A stretch of 19,106 nt of DNA, taken from assembly GCA_013298485.1 (NCBI GenBank), contig JAAFHS010000006.1:1-19106 (forward strand), in the 5' to 3' direction. The notes beneath the pieces were generated by a model, which worked only from the letters and a program-made list of their open reading frames with translations, was not told where the DNA came from and did not search any database. The stretch is from Rhodobacterales bacterium. Lineage in GTDB: Bacteria > Pseudomonadota > Alphaproteobacteria > Rhodobacterales > Rhodobacteraceae. Positions 8,213-16,808 of the stretch are shown one piece after another. Numbering within the stretch: the stretch's first letter is position 1; each line of letters opens with the position of its first letter. The translations under genes and the position numbers were made by a program.

Positions 8213-9130
8213 TGCAGAAATCACCTTTTGACGGCGGGAGATCGTTTGAATCCAGCTGCGCAACTCTGCCCCGAACGGTTTTTCCAATACGGCCGGGTCC
8301 CATGCCAGCGAATAGGGCTGTGACAGTTTCAGCCGGATGTCGAATGGCACGACAAGCCGCCCCGAGGCGATATCTTCGGCAGCCATGGAAAGCTGCGCCA
8401 ACACAAAACCCCGGTCATTGATCGCGGCATCAATCGCGGCACTGGACATCGAAAACGCAACCTCGCCAGCTACCTTGCGGCGGGGTACGCCAACATGCGC
8501 CGCCCAATCGCCCCAGCCGGGTGCCGCACCCTGCGCGCGATCCCATTCGATCCCCAACAGTGGGGCATCAAGGATATCCGCAGGCGCTGTCGGCTTCAGT
8601 CTTGCAAGAAGTGCAGGGGAACAGGCTGGGACGACCCAATCCGTGAACAGCTCGGTTCGGTGATCAAAGCGCGTAATCAGATCACCGTAGGACAGCCGGA
8701 AGTCGACCTCACCCTCGCCAAAGCGTGGTTCGGTGTCATCCCCAATCAAGCGCACAGTTGCGGTGGGATGAGACGATTGCCAATCGAACAACTGCGCGCC
8801 AATCCATTTGGAGGCCAGCGATGGCAGACACGAAATCGTCAGCGTGGCCTCTGACCGTGCCCGCTCGACCTTGGTTTGCGCCTCGCGCAGCGTATCAAAC
8901 GCGGCTTTGACGTCGTCATGATAGTGCCGCCCTCGTGCCGTCAGGGCGATTGACTTGCCTTTGCGTTCGACCAGCCGCAGCCCGACGTCCGCCTCAACCT
9001 TGCGCAGCTGTTGGCTGATCGCACCGACCGTGACCCCCAGCTCAGTTGCTGCAGCTGTAGCGCTGCCAAGACGGCCAAAAGCCTCGAATGCCTGTACCGC
9101 GCGCATGGAGGGGAGTTTTTGCAAGTTCAT
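8198..9130 (-). CDS. LysR-type transcriptional regulator (GcvA-like)
   Basis: A 310-residue LTTR. The N-terminal winged helix-turn-helix includes LPSMRAVQAFEAFGRLGSAT, ATELGVTVGAISQQLRKVE and LRLVERKGKSIALTARGR, typical of the GcvA group. A type 2 periplasmic-binding-like effector domain follows (LTISCLPSLASKWI, VDFRLSYGD, SSAAIDAAINDRGFVLAQ). The frame extends to a TTG at 9181, but ATG 9130 fits the family start MxLxxLPSxRAVQAFE; ATG 9106 is a shorter option. It is divergent from the Rieske operon with a 114-base gap, the standard arrangement for an LTTR controlling its neighbour. A T-N11-A palindrome at 9158-9170 in that gap is the likely binding site. The inducer is probably the cluster's substrate or an intermediate. 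Confidence 0.9.
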   Translation of the reverse strand: MNLQKLPSMRAVQAFEAFGRLGSATAAATELGVTVGAISQQLRKVEADVGLRLVERKGKSIALTARGRHYHDDVKAAFDTLREAQTKVERARSEATLTISCLPSLASKWIGAQLFDWQSSHPTATVRLIGDDTEPRFGEGEVDFRLSYGDLITRFDHRTELFTDWVVPACSPALLARLKPTAPADILDAPLLGIEWDRAQGAAPGWGDWAAHVGVPRRKVAGEVAFSMSSAAIDAAINDRGFVLAQLSMAAEDIASGRLVVPFDIRLKLSQPYSLAWDPAVLEKPFGAELRSWIQTISRRQKVISAPQAG

Positions 9131-9157
9131 CAATCCGGCAAAGCAATAGTTTAGTTT

Positions 9158-9170
9158 TTCTAAAATAGAA
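9158..9170. promoter_or_regulatory. Candidate LysR operator in the lysR-Rieske gap
   Basis: TTCTA-AAA-TAGAA is a perfect dyad with a three-base centre and fits the LTTR consensus T-N11-A. It lies 27 bases in front of the LysR start and 74 bases in front of the Rieske gene. A weak TTGAAT (9189-9194) and AAATAT (9212-9217) pair 17 bases apart could be the promoter of the plus-strand operon. Confidence 0.5.
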
Positions 9171-9244
9171 CGCAGAAGCAAGTGTTTTTTGAATCGTTAA
9201 ATGCAGGTTAGAAATATGTCTACACATAATTTCGGGAGCAGATC

Positions 9245-10282
9245 ATGTACCTACGCAACAGCTGGTATGTCGCAGCATGGGATCATGAGGTTGGCAGCGG
9301 CCTTGTTCCGGTAAAAGTTCTGGGCGAGGCCATTGTGCTTTACCGCAAGACAGACGGCGTTGTGGCAGCACTGGAAGATGCCTGCCCACACCGCAAGTTG
9401 CCGCTTTCCATGGGGCGGATCAAAGGTGACGATGTTGAATGCGGCTATCACGGCCTGACGTTTGACTGCACCGGCACCTGTACCCGGGTTCCAGGCGTGG
9501 AAAAAATCCCGCATGTGGCGCGTGTTCAGTCCTATCCGATCCATGAACGCTACGGCATGCTATGGGTCTGGATGGGCGATGCGGACAAGGCCGATCCTGC
9601 GCTGATCTTCGCTGTGGATCATTGGGACGATCCCGCCTGGGGCATCAATCGCGGCGAGTCGATGGTGCTCGATTGCAATTATCTGCTGATGACCGACAAC
9701 CTGCTGGACCCATCGCATGTGGCTTGGGTTCACCAATCGTCGTTCGGCAATGCCGCTGCGGAAGAGGCTCCGCTTGAAACCACCGTGGGCAGTGACGGCG
9801 TAACAGTCTGGCGCTGGATGCTGGATGTGGAACCGGCCCCTTTCTACGCGCCCTATCTGGCGTTCAAGGGCAAATGTGACCGCAAGCAGCACTATGAGGT
9901 GCGCTATCCGGCGGCGGCGATCATCAAGGCGATCTTCTGCCCCGCTGGCACGGGCGGTGAGGACAAGCCCTTGCATGCCGACACTTTCCTGATGGACAGT
10001 TATAACTTCATGACCCCGGTCGATGAAAACCAGACCAAATATTACTGGTTTCAAATCCGCAATTTTGCCCCGAACGATGCCGAGATTTCGGCGCAGTTCG
10101 CCAAATCCGTGCGCGGCGCCTTTGATGAAGATCGGGCTGTGTTGACCGCCGTTCACCAGGGTTTGGCCAACAAACGCACGTCAAATCTTGATTTGAAAAT
10201 CGACGTGGGCCCGATGCGGTTCCGGCGCAATCTGGCCAAGTTGATCGAGGCAGAGCAGGCCCAGAAAGTTGCGGCTGAATGA
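9245..10282 (+). CDS. Rieske non-haem iron oxygenase, VanA/dicamba-demethylase-like
   Basis: A 345-residue oxygenase component. The Rieske [2Fe-2S] ligands are C47 and H49 (CPH) and C66 and H69 (CGYH). The mononuclear iron site is visible as DNLLDPSHVAWVH, with D151 as the bridging aspartate, H158 and H163 as iron ligands, and D296 (FDEDRAVL) as the probable third ligand. The same spacing is seen in dicamba monooxygenase (H160, H165, D294). Length and C-terminal domain fit the vanillate O-demethylase/N-demethylase branch, so oxidative removal of an O- or N-methyl group, or a hydroxylation, is expected. Electrons would come from the overlapping downstream reductase. The start at 9245 is preceded by GGGAGCA. 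It is the first gene of the cluster, divergent from LysR. The substrate is unknown. Confidence 0.92.
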   Translation: MYLRNSWYVAAWDHEVGSGLVPVKVLGEAIVLYRKTDGVVAALEDACPHRKLPLSMGRIKGDDVECGYHGLTFDCTGTCTRVPGVEKIPHVARVQSYPIHERYGMLWVWMGDADKADPALIFAVDHWDDPAWGINRGESMVLDCNYLLMTDNLLDPSHVAWVHQSSFGNAAAEEAPLETTVGSDGVTVWRWMLDVEPAPFYAPYLAFKGKCDRKQHYEVRYPAAAIIKAIFCPAGTGGEDKPLHADTFLMDSYNFMTPVDENQTKYYWFQIRNFAPNDAEISAQFAKSVRGAFDEDRAVLTAVHQGLANKRTSNLDLKIDVGPMRFRRNLAKLIEAEQAQKVAAE

Positions 10283-11397
10283 CGCCCGGCAGCGATCCGT
10301 CTGCGCAAGGCAAAGGTGGTTTTCGCAACCTGAAAGTGGTTGCGAAGATCGTCGAAAGCAGCCTGATCACGTCGTTTCACCTAAAAGCGATGGACGGATC
10401 GGCTCTGCCCACGTTCCGTCCGGGCCAGTTTTTGGTCTTCAAGATCCCCTCGGGCGATGCCAAAGGCTATGTCCTGCGCAATTATAGCTTGTCAGGGGCG
10501 CCCGACGATCTGAGCCATTACCGCATCTCGGTCAAGCGCGAGCCCTCAGCGGGTCCGGGCTGGCCGGTCGGGGTAAGTTCAAACTACCTGCACGATAGTA
10601 TCGGCGTTGGCGATGTGTTGACAGCCGACGGACCGCGCGGCGAGTTTGTGCTGGATGAGGTCAGCGACCGTCCGGTGGTTTTGTTGAGCGGCGGGGTGGG
10701 ACTGACGCCCATGGTGTCGATGCTGCATGCGCTGGCGCATCGGTCGGTGCGTCGCACCTTGTTTCTGCATGCCTGCGAAAACGGCGACGTGCACGCCCTG
10801 CGCGAAGAGGTCAATGGACTGATCGGTCAGCGTCCCGGCCTGTCGGCCCACTATTGCTATCGTGCGCCAAGTGACGAAGATCGCGTTGCAAACCGATTTG
10901 ACAGCGATGGGTTCATCACTCGTGACGTGATGCAAAGCCTTCTGTGCCTCGACGATTACGATTTCTACCTTTGCGGCCCACCGCCGTTCATGCAGGCGAT
11001 GTATCAAACCCTGCGCGGTCTTGGTGTGGTCAAAGACCGTATCGCCTACGAATTCTTCGGCCCCGCCACAGTGCTTGACACTGAGGTCAAGCCGAAGCCA
11101 GTCGCCCCGACGGCCGGTACGCCTCCCGTGCCCGCCGTCGGGGCGATCACGGTGGAGTTTCGCAAGTCAGGCATCGTGGCTGAGTGGGATGGCGCGGCCC
11201 AGTCGCTTTTGTCCTTCGCCGAAGAAAAGGGTTTGGCACCGGAATTCAGCTGTCGCGCGGGCATTTGCGGCACATGCACATCGAGGATCATTTCGGGCGA
11301 AGTGAGCTATTTTGAAGACCCTCTCGAGGACGTCGCGCCGGGTGAATTGCTGCTGTGTTGCTCGCGCCCGAAAACCGCCATCGTATTGGATCTGTGA
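10279..11397 (+). CDS. Oxygenase reductase: FAD/NAD(P)H domain plus C-terminal 2Fe-2S ferredoxin
   Basis: A 372-residue electron-transfer protein. The FAD domain has RNYSLSG (67-73) and YRISVKRE. The nucleotide-binding domain has LLSGGVGLTPMVSML (135-149) and YLCGPPPFM (230-238). A proline-rich linker (about 263-287) leads to a plant-type ferredoxin with C325, C330 and C333 (SCRAGICGTC) and the fourth ligand at C360 or C361. The flavin/NAD part resembles the reductase half of flavohaemoglobin more than VanB. That arrangement is known from reductases serving N-demethylating Rieske enzymes such as glycine betaine or stachydrine demethylase. Its ATG overlaps the oxygenase stop as ATGA, so the two chains are translationally coupled and form a two-component oxygenase. 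Confidence 0.93.
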   Translation: MTPGSDPSAQGKGGFRNLKVVAKIVESSLITSFHLKAMDGSALPTFRPGQFLVFKIPSGDAKGYVLRNYSLSGAPDDLSHYRISVKREPSAGPGWPVGVSSNYLHDSIGVGDVLTADGPRGEFVLDEVSDRPVVLLSGGVGLTPMVSMLHALAHRSVRRTLFLHACENGDVHALREEVNGLIGQRPGLSAHYCYRAPSDEDRVANRFDSDGFITRDVMQSLLCLDDYDFYLCGPPPFMQAMYQTLRGLGVVKDRIAYEFFGPATVLDTEVKPKPVAPTAGTPPVPAVGAITVEFRKSGIVAEWDGAAQSLLSFAEEKGLAPEFSCRAGICGTCTSRIISGEVSYFEDPLEDVAPGELLLCCSRPKTAIVLDL

Positions 11398-12539
11398 TGA
11401 CCGCTTCGCCCGAAACCAAAACTGGCTCCGGCGCGGCATCTGCGGCCTTGATGGTCAATCCGCATGTTGCCGCCTTGCCGCCCTACAATGCGGGGATGTC
11501 GCTCGCACGTGCCCGGGCGCTCAGCGGGCATGACGATTTGGCACGGCTTGCCAGCAACGAAAATCCAGACGGTTGTTCCCCTGCCGTTCTGGCCGCTTTG
11601 GCGGACGGCGGTTTTGAGCCTTGGCGTTACGCCGATCCGGCCTGCACCGTGCTGCGCGAAGCTTTGGCTATGCGGCTCGGGGTCGATGCAGGCGTGATCG
11701 TTGCGGGCAACGGGTCCGAAGAAATGATCGCCGCCATTTCGCGCGGCGTTCTGGTGGCTGGCACGCAGGTGGTGACCGTGGTGCCAAGCTTTGGCCTGCA
11801 CGAGATCGAGCCTTTGGCCGCAGGTGCAACAGTCTTGAAAGTGCCGATGACCGCTGCGGCGGGCTTTGATCTCGCGGCGCTGGAGGCTGAAATTGCCGCC
11901 GGTCCGCGCGTGGTGTTCCTGTCTTCGCCGTGGAACCCGGTAGGGCCCGCACTGGATCTGGCAGCGTTGCAGCGTCTGATCGCAGCTGTTCGGCCGGGGA
12001 CTTTGTTTGTGTTGGATGAGGCGTATTTCGAATACGCGGATGCAAGTTTGCCAGATGGAATTGAAACCCTTCGCGACAGCGGCATTGCCTACGTCGTGCT
12101 GCGAACCTTTTCCAAAGCCTATGGTTTGGCCGGTTTGCGCGTCGGATATGCCGTATGTTCAGACCCTGAAATTGCGCGGGTGATTGCTTCGGCCAAGACC
12201 CCGTTCAACGTGAATGCCGCCGCACAAATCGCCGCGGTGGCGGCCCTTGAAGATGATGCCTGGATGAAGGCGTCGGTTGCGCGCATCCGGGCCGAGCGGG
12301 GCCGAGTTGCGCTTGCCTTGGCCGCAGTGGGGCTGAACGCTGCCCCGTCACAAACCAACTTTCTGTTCTTTGACACCGGGCGCGACAGTTCCACTGTGGC
12401 GGCGGCCCTTCTGCAAGACGGCATCATCGTCAAGCCATGGCGCGAGGCGGGATATGAGACATGGCTACGCGCCACCATCGGCAAGCCCGCCGACAATGAT
12501 CGGCTGATCGCCTCGCTGCAAAAGCAGGTGGCGGGATGA
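11397..12539 (+). CDS. HisC-like PLP-dependent aminotransferase
   Basis: A 380-residue fold-type I aminotransferase of the histidinol-phosphate aminotransferase group. Visible are LASNENP (51-57), SEEMIAAISRG, SPWNPVG with N180, VLDEAYFEY with D207 and Y210, the Schiff-base lysine K240 in RTFSKAYGLAGLRVGY, and R358 in LRATIGKPADNDRLI. Housekeeping HisC normally shows NPNNPTG, so WNPVG suggests a paralogue with its own substrate. The frame is open to 11355, but ATG 11397 overlaps the reductase stop by one base (TGATG) and gives the normal family N-terminus. Placed in a catabolic operon, it should interconvert an aromatic, imidazole or similar amino acid with its 2-oxo acid rather than make histidine; this is inference. 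Confidence 0.9.
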   Translation: MTASPETKTGSGAASAALMVNPHVAALPPYNAGMSLARARALSGHDDLARLASNENPDGCSPAVLAALADGGFEPWRYADPACTVLREALAMRLGVDAGVIVAGNGSEEMIAAISRGVLVAGTQVVTVVPSFGLHEIEPLAAGATVLKVPMTAAAGFDLAALEAEIAAGPRVVFLSSPWNPVGPALDLAALQRLIAAVRPGTLFVLDEAYFEYADASLPDGIETLRDSGIAYVVLRTFSKAYGLAGLRVGYAVCSDPEIARVIASAKTPFNVNAAAQIAAVAALEDDAWMKASVARIRAERGRVALALAAVGLNAAPSQTNFLFFDTGRDSSTVAAALLQDGIIVKPWREAGYETWLRATIGKPADNDRLIASLQKQVAG

Positions 12540-13948
12540 GGATGTGCGTTGTCGCAACCTCTGATCTTTCGGCGTTGCAAAACGCGTTGATCGCGGCTGT
12601 TGGCGCTGGCCACGTGCGAACTGATGCTGGCGAGGATCACGGTGCGAAGCTTTTAGTCCTGCCCGCGTCAACTGCCGAGGTGGCCGCTGTCGTGGCCATT
12701 GCCCGGGCGCACGGCGCAAGCATCGTGGCGCAAGGCGGCCATACCGGTTTGGTCGGCGGCTGCCAGTCGCATCTTGGCCAAATCGTGCTGTCATTGACGC
12801 GGATGGCCCAGATTGAGGCGATATTCCCCGATGAACGCGTGGCCGTCGTGCAGGCAGGCGTAGCGCTGGAGGCGTTGCAGAATGCCGCGATGGCCTATGG
12901 GCTGGAACCCGGCATCGACCTTGCGGCACGCGGCACGGCCACCATCGGCGGCATGGTGTCGACCAACGCGGGCGGCATCATGGCGCACCGCTATGGGGTG
13001 ATGCGGCATCGCGTGTTGGGGCTGGAGGCGGTACTGCCCGATGGCACCATCTATTCCGACATGACCCGCGTGGTGAAAAATACGGCGGGCTATGACCTGA
13101 AGCACCTGTTCATCGGCGCGGAAGGCACGCTTGGCATCGTCACGCGGGTGGTGATCAAGTTGGAGCCGCTGCCGCACTGCACCGCTACGGTGATGCTGGG
13201 CCTGCCATCGGTTGCTGCGGTGTTGGAGGCGATCAACCTCGCGCTGCGCTGTGATGCTGGGCATTTGCGCGCAGCCGAAGGGCTTTGGCAGTCCTATATT
13301 CAACTGACCGCCCAGGCGCAGGGCTGGTCGGAACCAAGCTTTCCACTGGATCAGCCGGTCTGTCTGTTGCTGATGCTGGGCGGTGCCAATCAGGCCGATC
13401 TGAACGAGGGTATCGAACAGATCTTTGCAGCCATCCTCGATCGCCACCCAATGGCCACCGGCATCATAGCCGCGTCCAAACGGCAAGAGGCCGATTTGTG
13501 GCGACTGCGCGAAGACACCGATCAGCTTTACCGCGCCCATGGTTCGGCGCCATCCTATGATGTCTCGGTGCCGCTGTCCGAAATCGCGGCCTATGTTGAT
13601 CATGTGAAAAGCGGTCTGGCCCGGATCGACGCCGATCTGGTGCCCTATGTCTTTGGGCATCTTGCCGACGGAAATCTGCATATCGTGCTGAACTGCGCCG
13701 GTCCGCTGGATGACGCCATATCCGGCGCAGTCGAGCACGTACTTTACGCAAACCTGCGTGCCCTTGGCGGATCATTTTCTGCTGAACACGGGGTGGGGGC
13801 CAAACGCATAGCCGCCTTGGTCGCCACATCTGACCCCGTAAAGCTGGCAACGATGATGCGCATCAAGCAGGCGCTGGACCCCGACCAGACCCTCAATCCC
13901 GGCAAAGTTCTGCCGTCACAGCCCTTAGCCCGCGAGAAATTCCAATGA
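12536..13948 (+). CDS. FAD-linked D-2-hydroxyacid dehydrogenase (GlcD/D-lactate/D-2-hydroxyglutarate dehydrogenase family)
   Basis: A 470-residue flavoprotein with an N-terminal FAD_binding_4 (PCMH/VAO-type) domain. It includes AQGGHTGLVGG, ARGTATIGGMVSTNAGG, KNTAGYDLKHLFIGAEGTLG and IVTRVVIKLEP. The C-terminal FAD-oxidase C domain carries the metal/substrate motif VFGHLADGNLH and AEHGVGAKR, and ends with LDPDQTLNPGKVL. The family oxidises D-2-hydroxyacids to 2-oxo acids, passing electrons to an acceptor such as ETF or quinone. In this operon its product could be the substrate of the HisC-like aminotransferase, or the reverse step could remove a toxic hydroxyacid. The start overlaps the aminotransferase stop as ATGA; an ATG six bases later is an alternative. 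The exact substrate is not predictable. Confidence 0.92.
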   Translation: MRMCVVATSDLSALQNALIAAVGAGHVRTDAGEDHGAKLLVLPASTAEVAAVVAIARAHGASIVAQGGHTGLVGGCQSHLGQIVLSLTRMAQIEAIFPDERVAVVQAGVALEALQNAAMAYGLEPGIDLAARGTATIGGMVSTNAGGIMAHRYGVMRHRVLGLEAVLPDGTIYSDMTRVVKNTAGYDLKHLFIGAEGTLGIVTRVVIKLEPLPHCTATVMLGLPSVAAVLEAINLALRCDAGHLRAAEGLWQSYIQLTAQAQGWSEPSFPLDQPVCLLLMLGGANQADLNEGIEQIFAAILDRHPMATGIIAASKRQEADLWRLREDTDQLYRAHGSAPSYDVSVPLSEIAAYVDHVKSGLARIDADLVPYVFGHLADGNLHIVLNCAGPLDDAISGAVEHVLYANLRALGGSFSAEHGVGAKRIAALVATSDPVKLATMMRIKQALDPDQTLNPGKVLPSQPLAREKFQ

Positions 13949-15897
13949 TGCAGCCGCGCGACCTGACGCAATCCGCCGACACCAGCCTGCCATTCGTGTT
14001 GGACTACGCAACAATGCGTCAGCGGTTTCTGTCAGCCGCCCGGGCGGCAGGGGCGGCACTGTCCGAGCACATCCATCCGCTGCACGGGCCCGATGGCAAG
14101 CCGATCGCCACTGATGTGGCGCTGATCGGTCCGGCCGATGCACCGAAACTGATGGTGATGATTTCCGGCACGCACGGGGTTGAGGGGGCTTATGGCTCCG
14201 CCTGCCAAACGGCGTGGCTGGGGCAAAAGGCCAATTGGGGGCTGCCGGAAGACACTGCCGTTCTGATGATCCATCTGATCAACCCCTGGGGCACGGCATG
14301 GTCGCGCCGGGTGAACGAAGACAACGTCGATCTGAACCGGAACTTCATTGATTGGACCGCAAAGCCGCCCGAAAACCCCGCTTACGCAGATCTGCATCCG
14401 GCCTTGGTTGTGGCAGCCTGGGATGGGCCGGAGCGGACCCTGGCGGATGAGGCCTTGGCGGAACTAACCAAGGCCAAGGGTCAGACGGCAGTGTCCTTGA
14501 TCATCGAAGCCGGGCAATACGCCTTTGCCGATGGCCTGTTCTATGGCGGTAAAGCCCCGGTTTGGTCAAACCGCGTGCTGACGTCCGTGCTGGAAGATTT
14601 TGGTCAAAAGGCCGGGCAAATCATTGTGTTTGACTTGCACACGGGCGCCGGACCTTACGGCTATCCGGCACTGTTGTCGGTCAGCCCGGTGGATCATGCG
14701 GGCCTTGCCTGGGGGGCCGAGATGTTCGGCCCCGCGATGGTGCCGGTGATCACGGGTGCCGCTGCGACGACAAACACCGGCATTGCGGCCACGGCCACTG
14801 GTTATGTCTCGGCCTTTGTGCGCGCGGCGATGCCGCAGGCGCGCGTGCTGCCTTTGGTGATGGAATGCGGCACGCTGAGCAGTGCCGAGATGCAGCGCCG
14901 GGTGGTGGACGACAACTGGCTGCATCTTTACGACAAGCCCGAGTCAGAGCGTGGCCAACGCATCAAGACCGACCTCGTGCACGGCTTCATTCCGCAGGAC
15001 GCCAGCTGGCAACAGATCTGCCTTTCGACCAGCCTTCGTCATTTTGACACGGCCTTGACGGCCCTGAAAAAGATCGAAGCAAAACCCGGTTCTGCCGCCG
15101 TCCGTCCAGCCAAGGTGGAGCTTGCCCCCAAGGGCACCCCCGCAGTCGAAGTGGTTGATCTGCATAAGTCCTTTGGCGCACTGGAGGTTCTGAAGGGCGT
15201 GAACCTGACGGCCTATCCGGGCCAGGTGGTGTCGATGATCGGATCATCGGGGTCGGGCAAAAGCACCATGCTGCGCTGCATCAACCTGCTCGAACAGCCA
15301 AACTCTGGCCGGGTGGTGATTGACGGCGAACTGGTGCGGATGAAGGCGCACGCCAAGGGCGGCACGACAGCCGCCGATCCGCGTCAGATCGAACACATCC
15401 GCGCGCGGGTCGGGATGGTGTTCCAGAACTTCAATCTTTGGCCGCACATGACGGTGTTGGAAAACATCATAGAGGCGCCGATCCATGTGCTGAAAGAGGC
15501 GCGCGCCGATGCGGTAGAGCATGCGCATGCCCTGCTCAAAAAGGTCGGGCTGTCCGAAAAGCACGCGCACTATCCGGGCCAGCTTTCGGGCGGCCAGCAA
15601 CAACGCGCCGCCATTGCGCGCACGCTGGCGATGCGCCCCAAGGTGATGCTGTTTGACGAGCCGACCTCGGCGCTTGACCCCGAATTGGTGGGCGAAGTGC
15701 TGCGCGTGATCCGCCAGCTCGCCGAGGAAGGCAACACCATGATCCTTGTGACGCATGAGATGCAGTTCGCGCGCGAGGTCAGCCACAAGGTTTTGTTCCT
15801 GCACCAAGGGCGCGTTGAGGAAGAAGGCACCCCGGCCGATCTGTTCGGCCAACCGAAATCCGAGCGTTTGCGCCAGTTCCTGGCCCGCACGTTCTGA
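13945..15897 (+). CDS. Fusion: DUF2817 (M14-like) zinc hydrolase - polar amino-acid ABC transporter ATPase
   Basis: A single 650-residue reading frame joins two proteins. Residues about 15-375 form a DUF2817/carboxypeptidase-like domain. Its zinc motif HGVE has H77 and E80, the third ligand is H232 in FDLHTG, the substrate-binding pair is N131-R132 in VDLNRNF, and a probable catalytic glutamate is E307 in MECG. Residues 376-399 are a linker rich in alanine, proline and lysine. Residues 400-650 are a full HisP/GlnQ-type ATPase: Walker A GSSGSGKST (433-441), Q-loop Q494, signature LSGGQQ (547-552), Walker B VMLFDE (567-572) and H604. No Met codon or ribosome site near the junction suggests a separate ATPase start. 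It overlaps the upstream gene as ATGA. The fusion should sit at the inner face of the membrane permeases and may hydrolyse the imported compound. Confidence 0.88.
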   Translation: MMQPRDLTQSADTSLPFVLDYATMRQRFLSAARAAGAALSEHIHPLHGPDGKPIATDVALIGPADAPKLMVMISGTHGVEGAYGSACQTAWLGQKANWGLPEDTAVLMIHLINPWGTAWSRRVNEDNVDLNRNFIDWTAKPPENPAYADLHPALVVAAWDGPERTLADEALAELTKAKGQTAVSLIIEAGQYAFADGLFYGGKAPVWSNRVLTSVLEDFGQKAGQIIVFDLHTGAGPYGYPALLSVSPVDHAGLAWGAEMFGPAMVPVITGAAATTNTGIAATATGYVSAFVRAAMPQARVLPLVMECGTLSSAEMQRRVVDDNWLHLYDKPESERGQRIKTDLVHGFIPQDASWQQICLSTSLRHFDTALTALKKIEAKPGSAAVRPAKVELAPKGTPAVEVVDLHKSFGALEVLKGVNLTAYPGQVVSMIGSSGSGKSTMLRCINLLEQPNSGRVVIDGELVRMKAHAKGGTTAADPRQIEHIRARVGMVFQNFNLWPHMTVLENIIEAPIHVLKEARADAVEHAHALLKKVGLSEKHAHYPGQLSGGQQQRAAIARTLAMRPKVMLFDEPTSALDPELVGEVLRVIRQLAEEGNTMILVTHEMQFAREVSHKVLFLHQGRVEEEGTPADLFGQPKSERLRQFLARTF

Positions 15898-15986
15898 GAC
15901 TGACATCGCGACGCGGCCAGCCAGAACAGGGCGAAAACCGATGCGGTGAAGACTAAAATGAAACGAAGTTCAACAAGGAGACGGAC

Positions 15987-16781
15987 ATGAAATTGAAAGT
16001 TCTTTCACTCATCGCGCTGCTCGCCGGGGTGGCCTCGGGGGCACAGGCCGAAGGCCAGCTGAAAATCGGCACCGAAGGCGCCTATCCGCCGTGGAGCATG
16101 GCCGACGCCAACGGTGCGGTTACCGGCTTTGACGCCGATGTGGGCAACATGCTGTGCGCCAAGCTGGCGATGGAGTGCGTGTTTGTGGTTCAGGCATTTG
16201 ACGGCCTGATCCCGGCGCTGCAGGCCAACCAGTTCGACATCATCATCTCGGGCATGTCGATAACCGAAGACCGCAAGAAGGAAATCAACTTCTCGACCGG
16301 TTATGCTGAACTGGCAAACAAGGTTGTCGTCGCCAAGGATTCCGACCTTGCGGGTATCACCGAGATTCCGGCGCTGCTGGCCGCTCTTGATGGCCATTCG
16401 GTTGGCGTGCAGGCCGGTACTACCCATGCGCATTTCATGGAAAAGCTGGCCCCGACTGCGACGCTGAAATCCTACGCCACGTTGGATGAAATGCAGATCG
16501 ACCTTGCCAACGGCCGCGTGGATGCAGGCTTTGCCGATGTGTCAGCCTTGCAGTCATTCTTGGACAAGCCTGAAGGCGCAAACTTCCAGTTTGTCGATGT
16601 AAACATCATTTCCACCTATGACGCGAGCTTGGGCGAAGGCGTGGGCGTCGGCATTCGTCAAGACGACACGGAACTGAAAGCCAAAATCGATACCGCCCTT
16701 TGCGAGTTGATCGCGGATGGCTCGATCAAGGCTTCCAGTGAGAAATGGTTCAACATGGATATCTCGCGCCCCTGCCAATAA
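15987..16781 (+). CDS. Periplasmic amino-acid-binding protein of the ABC transporter (HisJ/ArtJ family)
   Basis: A 264-residue family 3 solute-binding protein with a Sec signal peptide (MKLKVLSLIALLAGVASG, cleavage after AQA). The mature start is LKIGTEGAYPPWS. The family pattern continues with GFDADVGNMLC, FDGLIPALQANQFDIIISGM, SITEDRKKEINFS, VGVQAGTTHAHFM and MQIDLANGRVDAGFAD. Such proteins deliver arginine, histidine, opine or related ligands to HisQM-type permeases. The AAGGAGA ribosome site is strong. It follows the fused ATPase gene by 89 bases, with no clear promoter seen in that gap. A stable UUCG hairpin lies behind it. The aromatic YPPW segment and the aspartates around the cleft fit a ligand with a free alpha-amino/carboxyl end, but not a specific one. 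Confidence 0.93.
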   Translation: MKLKVLSLIALLAGVASGAQAEGQLKIGTEGAYPPWSMADANGAVTGFDADVGNMLCAKLAMECVFVVQAFDGLIPALQANQFDIIISGMSITEDRKKEINFSTGYAELANKVVVAKDSDLAGITEIPALLAALDGHSVGVQAGTTHAHFMEKLAPTATLKSYATLDEMQIDLANGRVDAGFADVSALQSFLDKPEGANFQFVDVNIISTYDASLGEGVGVGIRQDDTELKAKIDTALCELIADGSIKASSEKWFNMDISRPCQ

Positions 16782-16808
16782 GGCCGGACCGGGATTTCAG
16801 GAACAGGC

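Noticed and set aside
12791..13738. 315-residue open frame antisense to the FAD-linked dehydrogenase
   Set aside because: It is a shadow of a strongly motif-supported gene and has no domain of its own.
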